Assembly: GCA_018398805.1 (NCBI GenBank)
Contig: JAGFBZ010002558.1
Coordinates: forward strand, 32,410 to 96,409
Direction: 5' to 3'
Source: Hirundichthys speculiger
Taxonomy: Eukaryota > Chordata > Actinopteri > Beloniformes > Exocoetidae
Length of the DNA: 64,000 nucleotides
Below, piece by piece: positions 1 to 13,800 of this stretch; positions within the stretch are counted from its first letter, which is position 1, and each line of letters opens with the position of its first letter. The notes under the pieces are model-generated. The model was not told the origin of the DNA. It saw only the letters and a list, made by a program, of their open reading frames with translations, and ran no database searches. Made by a program: the position numbers and the translations under genes.

Positions 1-52
1 CTTTAAAAAATACAAAGATATTATTTAGTCATTTTAAACAGGGACGGACCCA

Positions 53-1215
53 GTTAGGGCTGTAGCGATACACTAATCTCACGATACGATACACGATATT
101 CGGCTCGCGATACAATATAATACATTTACATCATTTTCTGAAAGATTTTAAAGGGACAAAGTGATTTTGGTGACATCTTGTGAGTGTTCCAATGGCTGCG
201 GTTACATGATGTTTTTTAATTCGGAATTAAAATTAGGAATTAAATAATTCCGAATTAAACTATTTTCCTTCGAGTTTACATGGAAATAGTAATTCCGAAT
301 TGAGGTTTACATGGAAAACACGTTTGTTCGGCTTTATCCAACTCCGCTTTAGGTCTGGGGGTGGGGAAGGGTTCTGATTGGATGGGGGGGGGGCGGACGT
401 CTTTACATCTACCGGAAGAAAACAAACTTAGCTAACTAGGTTAGCAACAACATTTCACTTATTTTTGACCTGGGTGGCGTCTCTATCTGTGAAACCTCCT
501 TCATTTAACCTGGACGCTTTGAAAAGCTCACAATTTTTATGTTTCCTGCCATCTGTTCTTTTAATTATTTCCAGTTCCTCCAAGCTATTTATTAAATAAA
601 TCGTCTCTGCTCTTGACCACCGTTTACTGCGTGCCGCCATCTTGAAACTTTGTTTTGAAAACAAGCCCAGCGCGGAATATAAGCGTCATGGCGACAGACG
701 GGCAAGAGAACTAGCATGCGCAGAAAGACGGGAATTAATTTAAACAGGAATGAGTGTAAACATGACCACGGAATTACTTAATTCGGAATTAAAATGGGAA
801 TAAACCAGCTACTTACTTCGGAATTAAGTTAATTCGGAATTTGACATTTTCATATGGAATTAAGTGTTTACATGGTAACTTTTATTCGGCATTAACTTTA
901 ATTCTGAATTAAAGAGGAATTAAACTTCCCATGTAAACGCACCCAATGACTTTGTTTGAATTAATTGAACTGAAAGCATCAATTCCACATTATATGGCTG
1001 ACAGGCAGCTTGCAAATGCTGGACAAAATGAATAAAAGATGTGTTGAGAAAAATAGTTTTATTTATTTAAACAGTACAAATTGTTGCTTCCAAGCTTTTA
1101 AAGGTGGGACACGGAGGTTTTGAAAGAAGCTTAGAATATCGATACCCACGGCTGAAAAATCAATACTCGATAAAATGTCTATATATCGCAGAATCGATAA
1201 AATCGCTCAGCTCCA
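53..1215 (-). mobile_element. CGATA-rich MITE copy split by a Harbinger-like insertion
   Basis: Sequence at 53-190 (GTAGCGATAC, CGATACGATA, CATTTTCTGAAAGATTTTAAA) and at 1085-1215 (CAAGCTTTTAAAGG, AGCTTAGAATATCGATACCC, TCGATAAAATGTC) are the two halves of the element found tandemly at 19.3-20.0 kb, in reverse orientation. The middle is occupied by the Harbinger-like copy and about 130 bases of unassigned sequence. Confidence 0.6.
194..942 (-). mobile_element. PIF/Harbinger-like non-autonomous element, copy 1
   Basis: It ends in GGCTGCGGTTACATGATG and, inverted, GGTGCGTTTACATG, and has many AATTCGGAATTAA palindromes. The minus strand at 664-455 carries a short ORF ([31 protein letters not shown]) resembling the Myb/SANT-like accessory protein of PIF/Harbinger elements; no transposase is present. 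Class is inferred from that ORF. Two other copies lie at 8717-10117 and 57222-57993. Confidence 0.6.
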
Positions 1216-1649
1216 GACCCAGAAGGCTTTTATTTGGAGGTTCATTTCTGGGGTTTTCTCCTTCCTCCTTTGTCACGTAGCCGCCTGCAGTCACAGGTAC
1301 AGGTGCTCCTAACGTACCTGTCGCACCGATTGTTCCTCTGGTTCCGAGTCGGCCCAGTGTTACTGCATCATCACATCTTCTGTAACCCTCTCAGAGTCAC
1401 CCGAGGCCTTCGGTTCTGGTCCCAGATGAGATTATTTCATTAAAACACTAGACTGAAGATCATAACTTCTGCTGGAGACATTAAGCAGCAGAATAATTAT
1501 AGAATAAGAGGATTTAGATGCTGTTCTCCTGTTCTGCTCCTTCATCAGAGTTCGTGGATGTTTCGGTTCGTGCTCCTAAACTCTGCTGATTGCTCCTTCG
1601 GGTCGGGGCTCTTCAGAACTTTCTTTTCTTTTGTCTCCGTCCCTCTCAG

Positions 1650-1853
1650 TCTGATCCAGTTCTTCTCTAAGATGAGGAAGTGGGCCGACATGGCCAAACT
1701 GTCCCAGGACTTCCGGCTGCGGATGGACCGGCTGGAGAGGAACTTCGAGGTCTCCACGGTGATCTTCCGGAAGTTTGAGCCCATCTTCCTGGACATGTTT
1801 CAGAACCCTCAGGGATGCGAGCCGCCGCGGCAGCCGCGCAGCAGGAAGCACAG
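1650..1853 (+). CDS. rbl1: rbl1 exon, N-terminal RB domain
   Basis: The exon encodes [12 protein letters not shown] through [20 protein letters not shown] to a basic end (PRSRKHR). It covers part of the cyclin-like N-terminal RB domain. The acceptor is CCTCTCAG ending at 1649 and the donor is CAG/GTACG at 1854. It begins on the third base of a codon and ends in phase 2. Confidence 0.93.
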
Positions 1854-4800
1854 GTACGACACGTGATCCTGAAGAGTTACCGTGACGACACCTGAACCTG
1901 TAGCCTGCCGATCTAGAAAAGTGCTCGTTCGTGCATCTCGTTCTCCAGATCTCTTCACATCTGTCTGAACACTTCTCAGTCTACGTCTCCGTTGTTCTTA
2001 GTTTTTTTAATTTTCAAAGAAACCATGAGATGGTCAGGTAGTTGATAATCCAGAGCATCGATCTAACGGTGTCTCAGACGTGGTTGGACTTGTTTTAGAC
2101 TTAAATCTGGCTGTTGAGATCTTCTGTCCTGGTCTGTCTCTGCTGAGTCCGTTGAGCACATTAAAGTTGTTTATCTCCTTCTTCTCGTCACGTTTAGTGA
2201 ACAAACAGATGTTTTTTAATCTCTGCAGGCGGCTTCCCTGTCACATCAGCGACGTGTTCAAGTTCTGCTGGACTCTGTTTGTCTACACCAAAGGTACCAA
2301 GAAACAGAAGCAGACGGCCGGATGACTCTGCATTTGGGAATGAATGGAAATGATGAAGCTGTAGACGTTAACGACCGTGTTTTCTGGACTATAAAGCGCA
2401 CCTGAATATAAGCCGCACTCCACCGCTCCACGCTGCGTCTGCGATTAAAACCTTACCTCTGCGGCGGGTCCGCTCAGAACCCTGAAATCCGCTGGGGAAC
2501 CAACAAACTGACTGAACAAACTGATAAATCCAGGTGTGTCTGAGTAGCTACAATGGTCAGACACACCTGGATTAATCAGTTTGTCCATTGATAACAGGTA
2601 TTGATGCTAAATGAATGTAGAGTAGCATAGCCAACATAGGCTACTGAACAAAAACAGAATAGCCTTTAACTACTTGGTTTGTTTTTGGTTTTTGCACTTC
2701 CTGCTAGAGCGCCCCCTGAGGGCTGAAGAGACATTCATAGAAAAGCCGCATCTCTGTATAAACCTCATGGTTTAAAGCGTGGGACAAAAGTAGCGGCTTA
2801 TAGTCCGGAAAATACGGTAGTTCCATCTGCTGAGCTTAATCTCTATTTCTTCTTCTTTAAATGATCAAATATGAATAATTGTTCATCATATCTCATCCAG
2901 GCCCAGAGTGGTGTCTTTACTCACAGAAACACCAGCAAATTTGGGTCTTTTTGTTTAAAATCTTGCAGTAATAAAATGTTGGACGGGTGAAATAATCGGC
3001 CCTGACTCAGGACTTGTCTTCTGTGACATCACCGCGTGTGTTTGACGTGACATCACCGTGTGTGTTTGACGTGACATCACCGTGTGTGTTTGACGTGGCA
3101 TCACCGCGTACGTTTGACGTGACATCACCGTGTGTGTTTGACGTGACATCACCGTGTGTGTTTGACGTGACATCACCGCGTGTTTGACGTGTCATCACCG
3201 TGTGTGTTTGACGTGACATCACCGCGTGTGTTTGACGTGTACATCACCGCGTGTGTTTGACGTGACATCACCGCGTGTGTTTGACGTGTCATCACCGTGT
3301 GTGTTTGACGTGACATCACCGCGTGTGTTTGACGTGTCATCACCGTGTGTGTTTGACGTGACATCACCGCGTGTGTTTGACGTGTAATCACCGCGTGTGT
3401 TTGACGTGACATCACCGCGCGTGTTTGACGTGACATCACCGCGCGTGTTTGGCGTGACATCACTGTGTGTGTTTGACGTGACATCACCGTGTGTGTTTGA
3501 CGTGACATCACCTTGTGTGTTTGACGTGACGTCACCGTGTGTGTTTGACGTGACGTCACCGTGTGTGTTTGACGTGGCATCACCGTGTGTGTTTGACGTG
3601 TGTGTTTGACGTGTTTTGACGTGTGTGTTTGACGTGACATCACCGTGTGTGTTTGACGTGACATCACCGTGTGTGTTTGACGTGACATCACCGTGTGTGT
3701 TTGACGTGACATCACCGTGTGTGTTTGACGTGACATCACCGTGTGTGTTTGACGTGACATCACCTTGTGTGTTTGACGGTCACCGTGTGTGTTTGACGTG
3801 ACGTGTGTGTGTTTGACGTGGCATCACCGTGTGTGTTTGACGTGTGTGTTTGACGTGACGTCACCGTGTGTGTTTGACGTGTCATCACCGCGTGTGTTTG
3901 ACGTGACATCACCCGCGGTTTTGACGTGGACATCACCGCGCGTGTGTTTGACGTGACATCACGTGTGTTTGACGTGACATCACCGTGTGTGTTTGTTGTG
4001 ACGTGACATCACCGTGTGTTGTTGACGTGGACCGTCACCGTGTTGTGGTGTTGACGTGACGTCACCGTGTGTGTTTGACGTGGCATCACCGTGTGTGTTT
4101 GACGTGTGTGTTTGACGTGGCATCACCGTGTGTGTTTGACGTGACATCACCGTGTGTGTTTGACGTGACATCACCGTGTGTTGTTTGACGTGACTCACCG
4201 TGTGTGTGTGACGTGTCGTCACCGTGTGTGTTTGACGTGACGTCACCGTGGTTTTGACGTGACTCAACCGTGTGTGTTTGACGTGTCGTCACCGTGTGTG
4301 TTTGACGTGACATCACCTTGTGTGTTTGACGTGACATCACCGTGTGTGTTTGACGTGACATCACCGTGTGTGTTTGACGTGACATCACCTTGTGTGTTTG
4401 ACGTGCACACACCGTGTGTGTGTTTGACGTGCCACATCACCGTGTGTGTGTTGGACGTGACATCACCTTGTGTGTTTTGACGTGACATCACCGTGTGTGT
4501 TTGTCACCGTGTGTGTTTGACGTGACACTGTGTTTGACGTGACATCACCGTGTGTGTTTGACGTGTCGTCACCGTGTGTGTTTGACGTGACATCACCTTG
4601 TGTGTTTGACGTGACATCACCGTGTGTGTTTGACGTGTCGTCACCGGGTGTGTTTGACGTGACATCACCGTGTGTGTTTGACGTGACATCACCGTGTGTT
4701 TTTGACGTGACATCACCGTGTGTGTTTGACGTGACATCACCGTGTGTGTTTGACGTGACATCACCGTGTGTTTGACGTGACATCACCGTGTGTGTTTGAC

Positions 4801-7800
4801 GTGACATCACCGCGTGTGTTTGACGTGCATCACCGTGTGTGTTTGTGACGTGACATCACCGTGGTGCGTTGTTTGACGTGCTCACCGTGGGTGTTGACGT
4901 GCATCACCGGTGGTTTGACGTGACATCACCGTGTGTTTTTTTTGACGGTCCACCGTGGTTTTGACGTGACATCACCGTGTGTTTGACGTGGCATCACCGT
5001 GCGTGTTTGACATGGCATCACCGTGCGTGTTTGACGTGGCATCACCGTGTGTGTTTGACGTGACATCACCGCGTGTGTTTGACATGGCATCACCGTGCGT
5101 GTTTGACGTGACATCACCGTGTGTGTTTGACGTGACATCACCGTGCGTGTTTGACGTGACATCACGTGTGTGTTTGTGCAGGTAACTTCCGTATGATCGG
5201 CGATGACCTGGTGAACTCGTACCACCTGCTGCTCTGCTGTCTGGACCTGGTGTTTGGAAACGCTCTGCTGTGCGCCAACAGGAAGGAGCTCATCAACCCG
5301 TCCTTCAGAGGTAGGCCCGTGGTCGACGGGGACGCAGACGTTGTCGGTGCGCTGGCGGGGTTGCTTAATCAGGTGCTCGGGTCGCTGCAGGTCTCCCTCC
5401 TCTGTATCGTCCCGACGGCCACGTGTCCCCGGACGAACCCCCACCATGTGTGCTGGAGAGGCTGTGCGAGCTTCACGACGGTCTGGTGGTGGAGGCCAAA
5501 GGCATCAAGCAGCACTACTTTAAGCCGTACATCCAGAAGCTCTTCCACAAACAGGTGCGCTCGCCTGCTCTTAGCAGGAAGTCATGAACGTTGTTCTTTG
5601 TGCTTTTCATTGGGAGTGTGAAAAAAAAAATCGATTCGGCAATATATCGTGATTTTTGGCTGCCCAGTATAATATTGATTTTTCAGCTCCTAATATCCAT
5701 TTTTTAGGAAAATTGTTTAATTTTCACATTCAAATTGTTTAAAACTTAAATGTACAAAAACACTAATAAACAATAAATAGGTTGTTTTGAAGCAAATAGT
5801 TTTGACCCAATTTGTCCTCTGAATGATCAATATCATCTGATGAACATATACAGCAACTTGATTTTTTATCTCAAATTTTAATTTTGATATTAACTGGGTA
5901 GAATATCACAATATATCGTGATAATATCATATCGGGACCCAAGTATCCTGATACATATCATATTGCAAAGTCCTTGCCAATACTCACAACTACTTTTCAT
6001 CATTTTCTCTTTATTTTCCCGTTCACACACATGCACATCTTCTATTCTTTCCTTGATTATCCCGACGAATGACGCCTGATATATTTGTTTTTTTTTTTTT
6101 TCCTTTTTTTTCTTTTCAACCCATTTGTTCCTGTTTTTTCATCCATCAGATCCTGAAAGGAAACGAGGAACATCTGACTGAAATGTTGGATCCTCAGAAC
6201 TTCGTTGATAACAAGTAATCAGATTACTGTTTGATTGTTTTTTTTTTAAAGTTTTGTCCTGCTAAAGTCTTGAATATTTAACGTACTCGTGCTCATGCGA
6301 GCGTGTTGCCGTCAACAGCAAGGCCATAAACAGGGAGTACGAGGAGTACGTGCTGACGGCGGGAGACTTCGACGAGCGGGTGTTTCTGGGAGCCGACGCC
6401 GACGAGGAAATCGGAACTCCCAGGAAAATAATTCAGGAGCGGTCGGCCAATCAGGCGGCTGCTCAGAACCAGCTCCAGCAGCACGTGGAGAAGGTAGGCA
6501 CGCCCAACAACAGAACGCAACTGAAACGACCTTCTGTTTTCCCCGTAAAGATCCATGAAAGTCAGAGTCAGACTTTAAACAAATCCAAGTGCAAAGATGA
6601 ATATGATGCATGAAGAGTCAGTCATTGACCTCTACAGCTGATGCAGTTCAGCAGCAGATCCCTGCAGCCCTAATCCATAATAATATGATCCCATCATTCA
6701 TAAAAGGAGATTTAAAAATAGTAGCGGTGCACGATAACTATCGGGCCGATAACAGGAAATTATGACGTCATCCCGATAAGTCCGATATCACGACGAATAG
6801 CCCCGATAACATTTATATTTCTGTCAACACAGCAGTGTCTCGCTCCCTCTGAGCCTTGAATGACTAGCAGTGAATGTTATGTTCAAGTGACGTCGGCATA
6901 ATCAGAAAAACGATTACTCAATCAGGAAAAATCAAGAAATACCCCCTCATGCCAGAAAACAACTCGTTAACTCGGTAATAATTTTAGTAGTTGCTGACTT
7001 TAATTGATATTCGCAGTATTTTCCCTCATGTTACACATAAAAAATAAAAAAGGCTGAAAGAACGACTAGCAAACGAGGGAACGGAGGAATTTACGTTACA
7101 CCTTGAATGCAGCCTGCAGCACAGCGCTGATCACAACAAACATGGCGTCGTGGAACTTCGTTAAAGTTTCAGAAGAAGATAGTTTGGTGGTTATTTGTGA
7201 CGAATCCTCCGAGTGAATTCTACGAGGAGGGAAGCACAAGCTTTAATACGTAAAACCTGATCAGCCACCTACAACATAACAATCGCTTCCATGGAGTTCT
7301 GAAATCACGCTAACGTGAGCTAATGGAAGCTAATGCTAACGTGTGCAAGCCAGCAGGAGTCTCTCCCTCATTCCTCTCATCTAAAGCTTCCATGAGATTA
7401 AAAAATAAAACTACTGAACCTCATTTACTTTAATTAAAGGCATTAATTTAAATGGAACCACAAGTCAAAAACCTTTAAATGTTAATCTTTTTCAGTTAGT
7501 AATTCTGATGCATGTATGGTTTGGGGCTGAATCTCTAACCTCCTTCATGCTTCAGTTATAAAATGTTTGGTAGGAGCAGAATGAGTAAATGCAAACTTTA
7601 TAACATGAAACTGGTCTCACAGATGAGCAGAGTGGTGGAATGATCCCTCCGTCTCTCTCTCTCTCTCTCTCTCTGTCCGTAGTCTGGCTCTCTCGCCCCG
7701 TCCACCCCTCTGACGGGACGAGGATACCTGAAGGAGAAGGACCTGCTGGTCACGCCGGTGTCCTCGGCCACGCAGAGCGTCAGCCGGCTGCAGAGCATGG

Positions 7801-10800
7801 TGGCCGGTCTGAGGACGGCGCCCAGCGAGCACCTGGCGCAGATCTTCAGGTGTGTGGTGGACGAGTGCAGGCAGACACGAACTCTGAATGTTGGAAGATA
7901 AATAACCTGTAAATATTTGACTTCTATAGTCAGAAAGGACGAGTATGATGAATAAGTGTCCTTGTGTACTTTTTTCATTTAATATCGCAGTTGTTACTAA
8001 ACGTATTAAAGGAAATAATAAGCTTAATAATGAACCTGAACTCATCCGACCAGATTTACTGCTCGTAACGCTTTCAGATGATGAAAATAAAACCTTTAAA
8101 AAAGCAGAACTAATCCAGAGCTGTTGGTTTCTGTGTGAACCAGGTCCTGCTGCAGAGATCCCTCTGACTCCATCCAGACTCGAGTCAAGACTCTGGGACA
8201 AACCTTCAAAGATCATTACACCAACGACTCAGAGGACCTGCCGGGCTCTCACATAGGTACCAGCAAAGTTCTGGACACGAGTCCTGATTACATGAGACAC
8301 CTGATGACACGTGATGACACGAGTGTCTCCAAAACCACAACTGCATCTCCTTCTTATCTGTGTCAAAATAAAATTATTCTAAACGTTTAGTGATTTCGCA
8401 GCCTAATCCATGTAATGTGTGAATGTATCCTGTTTTTTTGTCAGATTTTGCAGAAAACCGTTTGAAGCTGGCAGAGATCCTTTACTACAAGATCCTGGAG
8501 AACGTCCTGGTGCAGGAGACCCGACGGCTGCAGGGCAGAGACATGAGCGTAAGCAGACGTAGACGTGAGCTAAGACACGCCCACTCACACGTGAGCGCCA
8601 GAGCCAGGGCGGGAGTGGGTGTGGTTAATCAGACGTTGACTCCTGCAGTCGGCTGATTGGTTACAGAAGAGACGAGCAGACGTTCAGACTTCAGCCAAGA
8701 TGAAGCTAATCAATCCGTGCGTTTACATGGGAAGTTTAATTCCTCTTTAATTCAGAATTAAAATTAAATCAGATTTAAAAATTACCATGTTAACACCTAA
8801 TTCCGAATGAAAATGTCCATTCCGAATTAAACTTAATTCTGAAGTAAGTGGCTGGTTTATTCTGATTTTAAATGTGAATAGAATAATTCCGCGGTCATGT
8901 ATACACTCATTCTGCTTTAAATTAATTCCCGTCTTTCTGCACATGCTCGTTCCCTTGCCTGTCTGTCGCCATGACGCTTAGATTGGGCTTTTTATTTTTA
9001 TTTATTTTATTTTTTTTATTGCAAGAATACAACAAAATTATATACGAACAACATGGCTTACATACAATAGTATATTTTTCTAGGAACCTGTGCAAATACA
9101 GAAAAGGAAAAAAGATACTTAACTTAGACTATATAAAAACAAACCCAAACAAAAGTAAAATAAATAATAATTAACAAAAGTTAGCTAGGACTTATTTTGT
9201 AAATTATATTTTTCAATTAAACTAAAAAGTTTAATTGCTTTTTTTGTTCTTCATTAACTTAAGGGCTTTGGTGAAATACAGGAAATCATTATGAAAGGCA
9301 TTAAAATTGGGTCTAATTTTCATATCTTTACATTTATGTATAAAGAATTTACAGAGAATGACAATGTTATTAATTAGGAAACTATATTCCTTGTTGTTCA
9401 TGACGAGACCATAAATAATGTCTTTTTGAGAAAAAGATTCGAGATGAATCTCATGAAGCCAGTCATGTACATCAGTCCAGAGTGATTCAGAAAACATACG
9501 TTGGTAAAATAAATGTTCTGTTTCAATATTATCACAGAAAATGCAGTTATTAGTTTCAAACCCAAATTGTTGTTCTAGTAGTTGATTGGATGGATAAACA
9601 CCGTTTAAGATTTTAAAATGCATTTCTTTTGCCTTTGGATTTATTGGAAATTTTAAGTATTCAGAGCGAAGCAAATAAATATCATGTTTGGAGAAGTTTT
9701 GTTTAATAGAATTTCGAAAATTCCGCACTGTTTTGGAAACAAAGTTTCAAGATGGCGGCTCGCAGTAAACGGTGGTCAAGAGCAAAGACGATTTATTTAA
9801 TAAATATCTTGGAGGAACAGGAAATAATTAAAAGAACAGATGGCAGGAAACATAAAAATTGTGAGCTTTTCAAAGATGTTGTTGCTAATCGAGTAAGTTT
9901 GTTTTCTTCCGGTAGACGTAAAGACGTCCAATCAGAACCCTTCCCAACCCCCAGACCTTAAGCTGAATTGGATAAAGCCGATCAAACGTGTTTTCCATGT
10001 AAACCTCAATTCGGAATTACTATTTCCATGTAAACTCGAAGGAAAATAGTTTAATTCTGAATTGTTTAATTCGGAATAATTAATTCTGAATTAAAAAACA
10101 TCATGTAACCGCGGCCACTATGAAGAAACAAGAGCCATGAGTGGACGCTCAGAGCGGTCAGAGGAAAGTCCAACCAAATGAGCTGGAGCGAATCTGGACC
10201 ACAGACAGTGTTTGAAGTAGGGATGGGCATTTGGTCGAGATTTATTCGTCGATCGTCGGGAGAATTAATGATTAATAATCGATTAATCATTAACATTTTT
10301 ATATTGAAAACTATCACATTCTCGATATCGGCGTGGCGTTTGTTTTCCCCTTTGGCCTGGTTGCTATGGCCTGGTTGCTATGGCCTGCGCATGCCCAGAT
10401 GTGTTCAGTGGCCCGGATGTTGTGGTCAAGAATAACGTGACATTTCCTGTTTCTTTTCTTTTAAAAACAACGATAATAAAAGAAGAGATATCGAGGAGAC
10501 TACTTAACAAGGACAATTTATATCAAGGCGCCAGTATTACAGGCTTTTTGTTTCTTAAAAAGATGCGCTTGTTGTGTGCTCCATGTGCGCTGCAGCTTCT
10601 TCTGGTCCGTGCTAACACAGAGTTGAGGCTAGGCTAGGCTAGGCTAGGCTAGGCTGATGATGAACCGCCTCCACCGTCCTTTACAAGGCTTGGATGCGCG
10701 TTGTTCAAGTGATACATCATTGTCGTTGTCGATTAATTGTATTTGTAATTAGCATTGCAGTGATTGCAGTACACTTGCTCATTTTCTAAACTAAAATGGT

Positions 10801-13800
10801 CCCACGCCACACTTCACCGCGACCGCTTCATGATTAGGAGATGACCTACAGAAGCTCGCATGTAACAACTGAGGCCAGCCAGGGTAGGGTGATGGTGAAA
10901 TGTTGCCCCCTGGTGGCAACTTTCTATCGGTGGCACAGAGAAATGCATCACATTGTTTGAGGACGTGCACTGATAACCTACGTTTGGATTGTTTAAAAAA
11001 AAAAAAAAAAAACATTCGGTTCATCGACAAAAATTAATTTCTTCGACCAAATTCTTAATGATCAATCATCGATTAATCGATTAATTATGCCCATCCCTAG
11101 TTTGAAGGTAATGAAAGATCAATAGTTTAGTTTCTGGGTCAGTTAAACATCCAGGTTATTTCTCCAGCTGTCTGCACCGTTGTCAGCTGGTTTTTAATCC
11201 CTCGGCTGGACAGGGTTAGGGTACTGACGGTTAGATGTGTGTTCGCCAGGTGTTGCTGGAGCAGGACATCTTCCACTGCTCCCTGATGGCCTGCTGCCTG
11301 GAGGTGGTGCTGTTCTCCTACAGCTCCCAGAGAACCTTCCCCTGGATCATCAACATCTTCAAGCTCACCCCGTTCTACTTCTTCAAGGCAACTAAAACCC
11401 CACAGCAGTCACAACTCACCCTCCAGAACTGAACTGACTCCGTTTGTTCCGTCCACCTGAAGGGTGTTTTTAGACAAAGTCTTTCTTTGGTGTCAACAGG
11501 TGATCGAGGTGTTCATCCGCTCGGAGGAAGGCCTGTCCAGGGACATGGTGAAGCACCTGAACTCAATCGAGGAGCAAGTCCTGGAGAGCAGAGCGTGGAG
11601 CACAGACTCCGCCCTCTGGAGCGCCCTGGAGGCTGCTGGGAACAAAGTCCCCATGGTGGAGGAGGTCGGTGTGACACAGAGGAAATATACCTGCCCGGGG
11701 GGGGGGGGGCTGTAGTGATCATAACAACACCTACACATACAAACTATTTATGATTGTTTATTCAAGAACACTAATATTAAAGAACAACTAAACATCACTT
11801 GCATCTCCAAAACAAAAATGAACATAAAAATTGTCTATATCTATATCACATATGCTTGATTCACATTTGTTTATTAGCATTACATGGAATAACAGCCATT
11901 AAACCTGAACTTATACCTCTAAAATTTGGAAACACTTTGGATAAACATATTATTGATACCTAGACTACAGACAGGAAGAATAAACAGATTTGGTTTTTCT
12001 AAATCTCTTTACATTTTTAGCCTTTTAGGTCTATTCTGTGTCAGAATTAACCAGCTTGACACATTTTATAGTTTTAATATTATGCTAGGGTGACCCAAAA
12101 ACTCAAAAAGAGGTCACTCTACCGGCCTCTTGTTGATACTGCAAAAATACTAAAAGATGACAAAGTAGTTTTATAAACCATTCATTTATTTAAAACATCC
12201 CTTTTCTGTTTGTAATGAAAATGTTCTGAAATGTAAACCTAAATAATGTCTCATAACCAGCGACATGTGGTGAGATTTATGGCTGCGGAGACACTGACTC
12301 CATCAGAATCAGATTTATACATTTATGAACCCAACAGAGGAGATTAATTCAATTAAAAATAAAATTCAAAATTACTTTATTAATCCCCCAAGGAGGAAAT
12401 TCAAGTTTCAGTAGAGCAGTCTGGTGTATTAGAGGAGCTGCCTGCGTCCAGCGTTCCTTTTCATGGCCCATGGTCCGAGTGCTAACTGCAGTTAACAGCC
12501 GTTAAAACAGTTAACAGCCATTAAAACAGTTAATATCCGTTAAAACAGTTAACACCGTTAAAACAGTTAACAGCCGTTAAAACAGCCGTTAACATCCGTT
12601 AAAACAGTTAACAGCCGTTAGAACCAGTGGAGATACCAGTGAGATATCTCCAGGTCAGAGGAGGAAACACCGATGAACCGAACCGTCTCCCCCGGGAAGA
12701 CCGAGCGACGGAGCCGACCGTCCCAGAGCCCGGTTCATCACTTGGACCGGACCAGGCTGTTGTCGTCTCCCCCGGCGGTGCTGGGCCCCCCCCCCACCAC
12801 CCCAGGCCCTCACCCAGTCCGGCTTTACCCCTGCCAGGTCAAGCTGACCTCCGGGCCGTCCGACTGCTGGACGGGGGCAGCATGCCGCCGCCGCTACGTC
12901 GGGGGCCCGTCCCGGCTCCGTGACGCTGCAGCCCGGATCCAGTGGCGGTGGTTGCCGCGGGTAGCAGTTCAGGACTACTTAGCTTAGCTTTCCTGAACCG
13001 CCCTCCAGCGACACCGTCCATGTCCGCGGCGGCAGGTCTCCACCAGCCGCTAGAGGACCGATCCGCCCCCTGCAGACAGTATGTAGACATCCGACCGCAG
13101 ATCACCACAAACCGGGACAAACTGGAGCGTCCAGCGTCGCAGGGATCAGTCCCGGAGCAGCGCTAACTACTGGTCAGCAGTAGTTAGCAGGTTAGTGCTA
13201 ACTACTGGTCAGCAGTAGTTAGCAGGTTAGTGCTAACGACTGGTCAGCAGTAGTTAGCAGGTTAGTGCTAACTACTGGTCAGCAGTAGTTAGCAGGTTAT
13301 GGTTTATATGTCATATCAGCATCTTTTTAAAAGATTTTCTAGTGGCCTTTATTGGATAGAGAGAAAGAAATGGCAAAAAAAAAGGACACGACAAGATATT
13401 ATGTTGGAAATTGGAAATTACACTGGAAATTGAACCCACAAACCAGTATGAGAGTCCACCTACGTAACTACTAGACTACCTCGCAAATACTATTGTAGGA
13501 TCCTGACATTGTACTGATTTTTAAAATCAAACTGCTCCACGCAGCGCCGCTGTGGTTAGTTAGGGAACCGTTCACGCTATCATCCTTCAAACATTTGTAT
13601 CTTATTCCACAGACGCCGACCCACCAGAACCACCAGAACCACCAGAACCACGAAAGAGAAGAAAAGGATAAATAGCGCCAAAATGAAAAACACTTCTCCC
13701 CCTCAAACTTACTTGTCTTTCTTTAGTTTTAATTTTTCCATCCATCTTCCTGTTGACAGACGTCAACGTTAGTCTGCTCTGTTGGTTTTTAGGCCTGTAA

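Noticed and set aside
455..664. SANT/Myb-like host gene
   Set aside because: The same frame occurs in three copies inside elements with common ends, so it belongs to a transposon.
1558..1649. 5' extension of the first visible rbl1 exon
   Set aside because: The frame is open, but CTCTCAG before 1650 is a good acceptor and homology to p107 starts there.
3023..5172. CRISPR-like array
   Set aside because: Units are directly adjacent without unique spacers, and the DNA is eukaryotic.
12627..13166. Extra GC-rich rbl1 exon or separate gene
   Set aside because: p107 has no counterpart between the exons at 11664 and 13920, and the frames lack convincing splice sites.
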